NCBI GenBank assembly: GCA_003501665.1
Contig: DNOQ01000111.1
Coordinates: forward strand, 2,002-7,172
Source: Bacteroidales bacterium
GTDB lineage: Bacteria > Bacteroidota > Bacteroidia > Bacteroidales > VadinHA17
Reading direction: 5' to 3'
Length of the DNA: 5,171 nt
Position numbers and translations under genes: made by a program. The notes below the pieces were generated by a model, which was not told where the DNA came from, searched no databases, and saw nothing but the letters and a program-made list of their open reading frames with translations. Shown here piece after piece: positions 1-5,171 of the stretch (within the stretch, counting starts at the first letter, position 1; each line of letters starts with the position of its first letter).

Positions 1-349
1 ATGGATTAGGATAAATTTCTAATAAAGCAAATTTCTGATACAATTCTGAGCCTGGATCTATTCCAGTGACTGAATTGACCGTCACATGAACTTTTGCTGT
101 TAAAGTATCACGGTAATCAGTTACTTTGTAAGAAAATTCATTCAATCCGGTAAAATCTATATCCGGATCATATATGATATAGCTACCGTTAGTGAGGACT
201 TTTCCATTGGCTGGCTGTGTAACTGAGGCAATTTTAAGGATATTGTTATCGGAATCTTCGTCATTGGCAAGAACATCCATCATCACATAAGTGTTTATAT
301 CAGTTGTTGCATAATCATCATTTGCTACAGGTGGATTATTGGAACTCAT
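1..349 (-). CDS. Surface protein fragment: cadherin/Ig-like domain plus start of a T9SS sorting tail (partial, start uncertain)
   Basis: Translated from the ATG at 349 the protein begins MSSNNPPVANDDYATT, followed by DVLANDEDSDNN, then QPANGKVLTNGSYIIYDPD and FTGLNEFSYKVTD. These are hallmarks of the bacterial cadherin-like/Ig-like domains (Cadherin_5 / Big_9 / VCBS-like) that occur in tandem in large surface and secreted proteins. After a linker it reads KFALLEIYPNP and runs off the left edge. YPNP is the usual opening of a type A T9SS C-terminal sorting domain of Bacteroidota, which suggests outer-membrane translocation by T9SS. Such cargo needs a Sec signal peptide, but none is visible here, and the same frame stays open upstream of the ATG to a TAG at 491-493. 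The residues just before the ATG (GAYNISLKVE) look like the last strand of a preceding beta-sandwich domain. I therefore read this as the C-terminal end of a gene whose 5' part is missing or rearranged. The ATG at 349 is only the most upstream ATG in the frame, and no convincing ribosome binding site precedes it. Domain family is fairly sure; gene boundaries are not. Confidence 0.65.
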   Translation of the reverse strand, partial: MSSNNPPVANDDYATTDINTYVMMDVLANDEDSDNNILKIASVTQPANGKVLTNGSYIIYDPDIDFTGLNEFSYKVTDYRDTLTAKVHVTVNSVTGIDPGSELYQKFALLEIYPNP

Positions 350-421
350 TTCAACTTTAAGAGAAATATTATAAGCTCCTGACTTAGGTTGACAGCTATG
401 GGGGCAGGGGCTCAGAGTTGC

Positions 422-438
422 ACCGGACTTACTCCGGT
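422..438 (-). other. Small GC-rich hairpin at the dehydratase stop codon
   Basis: ACCGGA and TCCGGT form a perfect 6-bp inverted repeat around a 5-nt loop (CTTAC). The outer base of the hairpin is the last base of the dehydratase TGA stop (438-440). Its position at the gene end fits a 3' hairpin or weak terminator for minus-strand transcription. However, the minus-strand sequence after it (GCAACTCTGAGCCCC) has no U-tract, so it is not a classical intrinsic terminator. It could also be a chance palindrome. Confidence 0.35.
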
Positions 439-1586
439 CATGATCTGCTGAGTTCCTTTGCAACAGCTTCTGCAAGTCCCCGCATATATCCTATGGCATA
501 CAGGTTTCCAAGTGTTGTATAACCCCCTCTCATTCCGGCCTCAGTTTCAGTTGCCATTACCGGCACATGATCGGGTCTCATCGGACCGTCAAAGCCAATT
601 TCTATATAAGCTTTCATGGCTTCATACATATCAATATCTCCTTCATCATGAAAGGTCTCCGTGAAATGAGTACTTGGTCTGACCCCGCTCAGATCCTTTA
701 CATTTCTGAAATGTACGAAATTTATTATGTCTCTTCCCCATCTCCTGATCAGACCGGGAATATTAACAAGATCAGGCATACCCATGTAGTTTGCCTGGCA
801 CATAGTAATGCCGTTGCAGGGTTTCGGATACATGGACAGAAGGCGTTCATGACCGGCTACAGTATTCATTATGCGTGAGATTCCCTGAATGACATCTACC
901 TGCGGGTCATCAGGATGCATTGACATTCTCATACCTGTTTTTTCAGCTTCCGGCATAACTGCTTTCACAAAATATTCAAGGGTGGTCCATAAATGCTCTT
1001 TTGAAACCTCACCATACTCTGTAAGGGGAGCCGGTTTCATAACCTCATAATCAAATTCCAGCATCAGCGCTCCTCCTCTGCCCGGCCGTTCTTGATTCGT
1101 TCGTGCCCAGCTTATTACAGGCATCCAGTTATAGCAGATGATATCAACATCACCATACTGTTTCAGATATTTCATGAATGTTATGAAATTCGAGATCTCT
1201 TCGTCCCGGCCGTCCAGCCCAAGCTTGGTTTTGGTTCCAAGTGAAGGAGGACCCTCAACAACATACCACTTGATTCCCTCTCTGTCCCATGCAGCTTTTG
1301 TGGCTTTTATGGCTTCTGGGTCCCATGCATTCAGCCCCCTGATTCTCTCCACTCCCGATACTGCATAATTAACAGCCAGTTGTCTTGCAAACGGAACCTT
1401 TGGGGAGGTCGGGCTGTTAAGGAATGCAAATTTGATCCCGCCGTCTTTTACATATGGTCCCGGTTCCAGACCGGAACTCTTATCTTTATAAGTTGATTGT
1501 GTACAGGTGGACATCAACCCTGCCAAGGATGCTGTTGTTGTAAAAATGGCAGTTTTCTTAATAAAATCTCTCCGGTTATTTTTCAT
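438..1586 (-). CDS. uxuA: Mannonate dehydratase (UxuA family) with Tat signal peptide
   Basis: Family role: dehydration of D-mannonate to 2-keto-3-deoxy-D-gluconate, a step of glucuronate catabolism, by a metal-dependent TIM-barrel enzyme. With the start at 1586 the protein has 382 residues, close to E. coli UxuA (394). Visible family motifs are CYNWMPV (151-157), MHPDDP (223-228, His224), NGITMC (258-263, Cys263), HFRNVK (292-297, His292), FHDEGDIDMYEA (312-323) and MRPDH (336-340, Asp339-His340). His224, Cys263, His292 and Asp339 correspond, from memory of the family, to the metal ligands, so the active site looks intact. The N-terminus MKNNRRDFIKK followed by a hydrophobic stretch to about residue 26 fits a twin-arginine signal, implying periplasmic export. 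Cys28 (MSTC) is a poor lipobox because Thr occupies -1. I chose 1586 over the upstream ATG at 1664 because it puts RR at residues 5-6, and because the extra 26 codons are AT-rich and contain an inverted repeat. GC content by eye is clearly higher than in the neighbouring genes. The nuclease gene lies upstream, with a 145-bp gap. The substrate could be a related aldonate. Confidence 0.88.
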   Translation of the reverse strand: MKNNRRDFIKKTAIFTTTASLAGLMSTCTQSTYKDKSSGLEPGPYVKDGGIKFAFLNSPTSPKVPFARQLAVNYAVSGVERIRGLNAWDPEAIKATKAAWDREGIKWYVVEGPPSLGTKTKLGLDGRDEEISNFITFMKYLKQYGDVDIICYNWMPVISWARTNQERPGRGGALMLEFDYEVMKPAPLTEYGEVSKEHLWTTLEYFVKAVMPEAEKTGMRMSMHPDDPQVDVIQGISRIMNTVAGHERLLSMYPKPCNGITMCQANYMGMPDLVNIPGLIRRWGRDIINFVHFRNVKDLSGVRPSTHFTETFHDEGDIDMYEAMKAYIEIGFDGPMRPDHVPVMATETEAGMRGGYTTLGNLYAIGYMRGLAEAVAKELSRS

Positions 1587-1604
1587 GGCATTTCGTTTGT
1601 TTTC

Positions 1605-1647
1605 ATTTAATAATCTTAGTAGGTTTGAATGGGACTGATTATTAAAT
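1605..1647. repeat. 11-bp perfect inverted repeat in the leader of the dehydratase gene
   Basis: ATTTAATAATC at 1605-1615 is the exact reverse complement of GATTATTAAAT at 1637-1647, with a 21-nt spacer. Beyond one mismatch (1604/1648) three further pairs match (1601-1603 with 1649-1651). The arm centres are about 32 bp apart, close to three helical turns, and the element ends 18 nt before the preferred ATG at 1586. It could be an operator for a dimeric regulator or an mRNA hairpin in the 5' leader. No known operator is recognised, and AT-rich DNA produces such repeats by chance more often than balanced DNA does. Confidence 0.45.
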
Positions 1648-1731
1648 AAAAGATCGCATCTCATTTACTTAATCATAATTTTTATTTAGAATATATTTCA
1701 ATCTATCAGGGAAATCACATTATATTAACTA

Positions 1732-2274
1732 TTATTTTTGATTGTCCATAATGTTAAAAGAATCCTTTGTAGATATTCCTTGCCAATGTAAGCCCCTGTT
1801 AGTCCATGGTGGTATTGGTTTTTTATCTATCCACAATCCTTTTTTTAGATTTCTTGCTTCAATTTCTAGTCTGGATAATACAGGATCAGAATTGTATTTT
1901 TTAAAATGCCATGCTAAGCCAACCTTAATCATCTCCTGACTTAAATCCTTTTTATCATTCAAGTAAGTATTCGAAATGAACCTACCATAGTTATCAATAT
2001 CGTTAACTTTGATAGTAACATGCTTATTAAAGTATAACTCCGCTAGATGTTGTTTTGCGACATTAAAAAATGGCATCCCCCTATCTGGTGCGTCAATTCC
2101 TTCCATTCTAATAAGAATAGTTCTATTACCATCCACTAAGAGGTCATACGTGTCTCCATCAAGTATTGATATTACCTTTCCCGAAACATTACTGCCTACA
2201 GTTATATCAGAATCTTGTCCATTTAAGGATGTTATAATTAATAAATAAATAATCAATACAAATGATTCTTTCAT
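1732..2274 (-). CDS. Secreted staphylococcal-nuclease-like (thermonuclease family) protein
   Basis: A 180-residue protein with an N-terminal hydrophobic segment (residues 5-17) and a likely signal peptidase I site before QDSD (around 19/20). It is therefore probably periplasmic or secreted and would hydrolyse phosphodiester bonds in DNA or RNA. The SNase fold is recognisable in order: VISILDGDTYDLL (34-46), ILIRMEGIDAPDRGMPF (53-69) with AKQHLAEL, NYGRF (95-99), LSQEMIKVGLAWHFKKYNSDP (111-131, in two overlapping family blocks) and ARNLKKGLW (140-148) with PPW. By family alignment Asp39, Arg56, Asp61 and Arg98 correspond to Asp21, Arg35, Asp40 and Arg87 of the S. aureus enzyme. The general base Glu43 corresponds to Asp64 here (IDAPD instead of the usual IDAPE), which could lower activity. 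About 20 residues after PPWTNR form a short C-terminal extension. It lies 96 bp downstream of the LamG lipoprotein gene on the same strand. I saw no clear Bacteroidota -33/-7 promoter in that gap, so co-transcription is possible but unproven. Confidence 0.88.
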   Translation of the reverse strand: MKESFVLIIYLLIITSLNGQDSDITVGSNVSGKVISILDGDTYDLLVDGNRTILIRMEGIDAPDRGMPFFNVAKQHLAELYFNKHVTIKVNDIDNYGRFISNTYLNDKKDLSQEMIKVGLAWHFKKYNSDPVLSRLEIEARNLKKGLWIDKKPIPPWTNRGLHWQGISTKDSFNIMDNQK

Positions 2275-2370
2275 TTCATTTAAAAATCAATATAATTAGT
2301 GCGAAAGATATTTTTAATTATTGGAAATATTCCCTGGCAGGATCTTATTAAGTATTTCTTTTTTTTTAGT

Positions 2371-4308
2371 CTATTGTTTCCAACCGTCTTCGTGGTAAAG
2401 TACCTGAATTTCCTCATTAGTCAGAGCCCTGTTATATATTCTAATATCATCAATAAACCCATTAAAATATTTCACATTTCCGTCTGTATAAGGTACTATT
2501 CCTGAGCTGCTTGAAATAGCACCAATGCCTAATTGCCTGCCGTTAATATAAGTGTTTTTGATAAAAACACTATTTGATGCTTTAATGTCACCGTTTACAT
2601 ATAGCCTGGTTCCGTTGTTACTTGTAGTAATAACCCAATGATACCATTCATTGACAGGAGAAAGTGAATAATAGTAATCAATCCTGTTAACTAAATAGTG
2701 ACAACTTAAATGAAAGCTATTCAGTCCATTGACATTTAGACCCATAAAAAAGCTAGTTCCAACTGTATTTCCGCCATACCCAAATAACCCTGGCCTGTTA
2801 TCCACCGAATTTGCCTTAAACCAGAGAGATATTGTTCTTTCAGCTGAAGGTAATTTAGAGGCATCAGCTTTTATATAATCATTCACCCCATCAAAATTAT
2901 AAGCTGAATTAGTTGAACCATGTCGATCTGTTATTAATGTTGGCCCGAATACTGTACCGTTAATTTCATTTCCGCTTTCATCATTAGGATTGCCATTGAA
3001 AGGAAAATAAGCTACTAAGCCGTTAACTGGTATTAATGCATTCGCAGTATGGGTAAAGAAAGAGAATTGACTGCCATATACGGTACCTGCATTATTGGTT
3101 GCATACGCTTTCACATAATATCTGGTTTTTGGCTGCAGTCCTGTAATTGTGCTTATAAAAGTACCATCCCCATTTCCGTCATTGGTTTTGTTATCTGCAA
3201 TAGTTGGATTACCTGAAGTATTCCAGCATACTCCCCTGCCGATAATAGACGAATAACCGTCATAAATGATATTTCCTCCTGATTTTGCCGAAAATGTTGT
3301 AATTGATGAAATCATTGTAGTGATCAATGCAGGTAAATTACTGGTAGTAGTAACATATAATTGATTGCCATAAGCTGTTCCAATACTATTGGTTGCATAA
3401 GCTCTGAAATAATATTTAGTAACCGGTTGCAATCCTGTCAATAAGCTTGAATATATCCCCGAGCCAGTTCCATCATTGGTCCTGTTATCGGCAATTGTCG
3501 GAGCACCTGTTGTATTCCAGCATACTCCTTTGGAAGTGATATTTGAACCTCCGTCGGAGGTAATATTTCCTCCTGTTTTTACCGAATACGGGGTAACCAG
3601 GGATGTTGTTGTTGTAGTAACTGTCGGCAAAGTAATCTTTAATGTATTAAAAGTTAGTTCATTGCCATATATTGTACCTATATTATTTGTAGCATAAGCT
3701 CTCAGGCGATAAGTGGTACCCGGAATTAATCCTGAAATATTACTTATAAAAGATCCTTTTCCTTTTCCATCATCGGTTTTACTATCATTGATTGTTGGAT
3801 TAACAGACTGACTCCAGCATACTCCCCTTGAGGTTATCTGTTCGCCTCCATCACTTGAAATATTTCCCCCGGAACGGGCAGTAGTATAAGTAACTAAATT
3901 GACCTGATTAGTTTTCATTGAATATGGTACAGTAGTAAAATAAACTACATCACCATAACCTGTTCCAGTTTCATTTATCGCATATGCTTTAAGATAGTAT
4001 CTGGTACCGGGATCTAAGCCTGTGACCTTCACAGAAAATGGACCTATGCCACTACCACAATTAACTACTGAATCGGTTAATGTAGGATTATTGTGCAGAC
4101 TATATAATATTCCCCGTTCTTTAACCTTAGATCCGCCATCATCAATAATATTCCCATTAAATATAGCTGAGCTACCATTAATCACCTCGACAAGGGTAGT
4201 TTCTACTTCAGGCCTTTTATTCAGATTCCAGGTAATAGCAATTCTATTACAGGAAATAATTGTGAATAGAATTATTAATGAATATTTATTAAGACGTGAA
4301 TAAACCAT
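2371..4308 (-). CDS. Surface lipoprotein: four fibronectin-III-like repeats plus C-terminal LamG (concanavalin A-like) domain
   Basis: The 645-residue product starts with MVYSRLNKYSLIILFTIISC. The IISC lipobox points to lipidation at Cys20 and anchoring in the outer membrane. Residues about 31-420 are four repeats of 95-99 residues (roughly 31-126, 127-223, 224-321, 322-420) with the pattern SGGN-SDGG-RGVCW-NPTI-DG.G-TGL.P.T.YY-RAYATN-GT.YG. This repeat is common in Bacteroidota surface proteins and is usually annotated as fibronectin type III-like; repeat 1 is most diverged (RGILYS in place of RGVCW). Residues about 427-640 are a LamG/Laminin_G_3-type jelly roll: GLVAYFPFNGNPNDESGN, YNFDGVNDYI, ISLWFKA, WYHWVITT, LYVNG and the closing FIDDIRIYNRALTNEEIQ. 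That domain often binds glycans or mediates adhesion; no catalytic site is visible. There is no T9SS tail, consistent with lipoprotein anchoring. It follows a paralogue by 84 bp, so the two may be co-transcribed. The exact ligand is unknown. Confidence 0.85.
   Translation of the reverse strand: MVYSRLNKYSLIILFTIISCNRIAITWNLNKRPEVETTLVEVINGSSAIFNGNIIDDGGSKVKERGILYSLHNNPTLTDSVVNCGSGIGPFSVKVTGLDPGTRYYLKAYAINETGTGYGDVVYFTTVPYSMKTNQVNLVTYTTARSGGNISSDGGEQITSRGVCWSQSVNPTINDSKTDDGKGKGSFISNISGLIPGTTYRLRAYATNNIGTIYGNELTFNTLKITLPTVTTTTTSLVTPYSVKTGGNITSDGGSNITSKGVCWNTTGAPTIADNRTNDGTGSGIYSSLLTGLQPVTKYYFRAYATNSIGTAYGNQLYVTTTSNLPALITTMISSITTFSAKSGGNIIYDGYSSIIGRGVCWNTSGNPTIADNKTNDGNGDGTFISTITGLQPKTRYYVKAYATNNAGTVYGSQFSFFTHTANALIPVNGLVAYFPFNGNPNDESGNEINGTVFGPTLITDRHGSTNSAYNFDGVNDYIKADASKLPSAERTISLWFKANSVDNRPGLFGYGGNTVGTSFFMGLNVNGLNSFHLSCHYLVNRIDYYYSLSPVNEWYHWVITTSNNGTRLYVNGDIKASNSVFIKNTYINGRQLGIGAISSSSGIVPYTDGNVKYFNGFIDDIRIYNRALTNEEIQVLYHEDGWKQ
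3049..4218 (-). repeat. Four tandem ~290-bp coding repeats (fibronectin-III-like array)
   Basis: Approximate units on the minus strand are 4218-3931, 3930-3640, 3639-3346 and 3345-3049. Each encodes one beta-sandwich module with the RGVCW and RAYATN signatures (modified in unit 1). Units 3 and 4 are the closest relatives of the repeats in the neighbouring gene at 4780-5171. Such arrays are prone to unequal crossing-over and to assembly collapse. Confidence 0.8.
3082..3452 (-). repeat. Dispersed direct repeat, copy A (inside the LamG lipoprotein gene)
   Basis: This segment aligns without gaps to 4801-5171 at an offset of 1719 bp. Mismatches counted by eye over successive blocks from the low-coordinate end are 18/60, 14/60, 4/60, 12/60, 7/60 and 2/71, so the copies converge towards the high-coordinate end. 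The similarity probably continues beyond the window in the paralogue. Confidence 0.85.
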
Positions 4309-4392
4309 TATCTTAAAAGGATTTCAGAGGTAATTCGATAGTTTAACTGAGTCTGATTTTTATTTACTATTTGTTTATATTCTGATTAGTTG

Positions 4393-5171
4393 TCAATTCT
4401 TTTTAGCGAGTATATTCAAATTCAGTCCATACCACGAACCCAGAAATAATATGTTACCTATCTGTTCATGTACAAGAAATGAAGAGAATGGTTTGCCATC
4501 GGGTGAATAATGCACGAAATAATGCCTGGAACCACTCCAAAAATGATTTCCATTTGATGTAATCATAAACTGTTGATCTTCTTTAAGCCCCATGCATGAA
4601 ATCCAGACGATAATATTTGAAATAGCCTTTAAATCATTCCAATCACCAATTGAATAATTACTTCCAAGTTCACTATGAATTTTTTCGATGAGGTTAGCTG
4701 TTTCAGGATATGAACCTGAGGATATCCTCAATTTCTCACATTCTACAATTTCTGGTGATCCGGCCGGAGGAGTTGAAAAAGAACGTTCTCCTCCATAACC
4801 TGTACCATTAGCATTAGTGGCATAAGCTTTAATATAATACTTAGTTTTTTCCTGTAATCCTGTGATTGAGCTTGTAAAAGCTCCGGGGCCAGTTCCGTCA
4901 ATAGTTTTGTTATCATCAATAGTCGGATTACCTGAAGTATTCCAGCATACTCCCCTGCCTATAATTGATGAATAACCGTCATAGGTAATATTACCTCCTG
5001 ATTTTGCCGAAGATATTGTAATTGATGATACTACTTCAGTAGTCAAAGTAGGTAAATTACTGTAAGTAGTAACAGATAATTGATTGCCATAAGCTGTTCC
5101 AATACTATTGGTTGCATAAGCTCTGAAATAATATTTTGTAACCGGCTGCAATCCTGTCAATAAGCTTGAAT
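4393..5171 (-). CDS. Repeat-rich surface protein with an unrecognised C-terminal module (5' end outside window)
   Basis: Only the C-terminal part is present; the frame is open at the right edge, entering in the middle of a repeat (SSLLTGLQPVTKYY). What follows is the rest of that repeat (to about 5068) and one complete repeat (about 5067-4770) of the same fibronectin-III-like family as in the downstream LamG lipoprotein. From about 4761 to the stop comes a different module of about 122 residues. It starts GSPEIVECEKLR, then has a probably helical stretch (YPETANLIEKIHSELGSN), DWNDLKAIS, IIVWISCMGLKEDQQ, and an aromatic-rich, probably beta-stranded end (FWSGSRHYFVHY, SFLVHEQIGN, LFLGSWYGLN). 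I do not recognise this module: it is not LamG, not a FISUMP-type domain and not a T9SS tail. By analogy with its neighbour the complete protein is probably a lipoprotein, but its N-terminus is not visible. The gene ends 84 bp before the LamG lipoprotein gene, same strand. An apparent start at 5160 is an internal Leu (TTG) and should not be used. Confidence 0.8.
   Translation of the reverse strand, partial: SSLLTGLQPVTKYYFRAYATNSIGTAYGNQLSVTTYSNLPTLTTEVVSSITISSAKSGGNITYDGYSSIIGRGVCWNTSGNPTIDDNKTIDGTGPGAFTSSITGLQEKTKYYIKAYATNANGTGYGGERSFSTPPAGSPEIVECEKLRISSGSYPETANLIEKIHSELGSNYSIGDWNDLKAISNIIVWISCMGLKEDQQFMITSNGNHFWSGSRHYFVHYSPDGKPFSSFLVHEQIGNILFLGSWYGLNLNILAKKN
4801..5171 (-). repeat. Dispersed direct repeat, copy B (inside the partial paralogue)
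   Basis: Partner of 3082-3452, in the same orientation. The last 71 bases of the window differ from copy A at only two positions, while the block 4801-4860 differs at 18 of 60. The repeat runs off the right edge, so its full length cannot be given. Confidence 0.85.

Noticed and set aside
368..373. TATAAT on the minus strand, 18 bp upstream of the ATG at 349, as a promoter -10 box
   Set aside because: Bacteroidota promoters use a different -7 consensus, there is no properly spaced -35 partner, and the bases look like codons of a continuing domain.
458..878. Plus-strand open frames opposite the dehydratase gene
   Set aside because: They lie antisense to a gene with clear family motifs, have no recognisable domains, and overlap one another; they are shadows of the minus-strand gene.
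1138..1368. Plus-strand open frame of 76 codons
   Set aside because: Antisense to the conserved UxuA core and without any protein signature.
1587..1664. Start of the dehydratase at the upstream ATG (1664), giving 408 residues
   Set aside because: The extra 26 residues lack conservation signals, are AT-rich, contain the inverted repeat, and would push the twin-arginine motif to residues 31-32; the ATG at 1586 gives a typical Tat signal.
1742..2248. Plus-strand open frames opposite the nuclease gene
   Set aside because: The minus-strand frame encodes a full SNase domain with signal peptide; the opposite frames have no domain support.
2303..2310. Candidate Bacteroidota -7 element (TATCTTTC on the minus strand) upstream of the nuclease gene
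   Set aside because: It has one mismatch to TAnnTTTG and no TTTG-like -33 element at the expected spacing, so the support is too weak to call a promoter.
2323..2333. Short palindrome GGAAATATTCC downstream of the LamG lipoprotein gene as a terminator
   Set aside because: The stem is only four or five base pairs and is not followed by a U-tract in the transcript direction.
2359..2367. Run of nine T (nine A on the coding strand) just after the lipoprotein stop codon
   Set aside because: It lies after the stop, so slippage would not alter the protein, and without a preceding hairpin it is not a terminator on either strand.
3049..4218. Regular repeats considered as a CRISPR array or minisatellite
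   Set aside because: The period is about 290 bp, the repeats are imperfect and in frame, and they encode beta-sandwich modules; there are no short identical repeats with unique spacers.

Overview
The window looks like a piece of a Bacteroidota chromosome, probably from an environmental or gut-type Bacteroidales-like lineage. The evidence is a Bacteroidota-style surface repeat (SGGN..SDGG....RGVCW...NPTI...KT.DG.G.G.F...TGL.P.T.YY.RAYATN..GT.YG) present in several copies, a C-terminal segment that begins like a type IX secretion (T9SS) sorting tail, a Tat signal on a sugar-acid enzyme, AT-rich intergenic DNA, and no convincing Shine-Dalgarno sites. All genes lie on the minus strand, so the biological order runs from the right edge to the left edge.

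Layout in transcription order: (1) 5171-4393, the 3' part of a repeat-rich surface protein that ends in an unrecognised aromatic-rich module of about 120 residues. (2) 4308-2371, a complete 645-residue lipoprotein with four repeats of the same family followed by a LamG/concanavalin A-like domain. (3) 2274-1732, a small secreted staphylococcal-nuclease-like (thermonuclease) enzyme. (4) 1586-438, a mannonate dehydratase (UxuA family) with a twin-arginine signal peptide. (5) 349-1, a fragment with a cadherin/Ig-like domain and the first residues of a probable T9SS sorting tail, cut by the left edge. Gaps between genes are 84, 96, 145 and 88 bp, none of which holds a further gene that I can support. 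No tRNA, rRNA, CRISPR array or complete mobile element was seen.

How the genes might work together: every product carries, or by family would be expected to carry, an export signal, so this is a cell-envelope and secretion neighbourhood. The first two genes are paralogues that share nearly identical repeat DNA but have different C-terminal modules, which suggests diversification by recombination. The nuclease and the dehydratase are plausible scavenging enzymes (extracellular nucleic acid, uronic-acid-derived sugar acids), but nothing ties them to one pathway. The dehydratase is visibly more GC-rich than its neighbours.

I did not find a clearly new multi-gene system. The points most worth a second look are the gradient of identity between the two surface paralogues, the unrecognised C-terminal module, the Tat-exported mannonate dehydratase, the Glu-to-Asp change at the nuclease general-base position, and the leftmost gene, which appears to lack its normal N-terminus.
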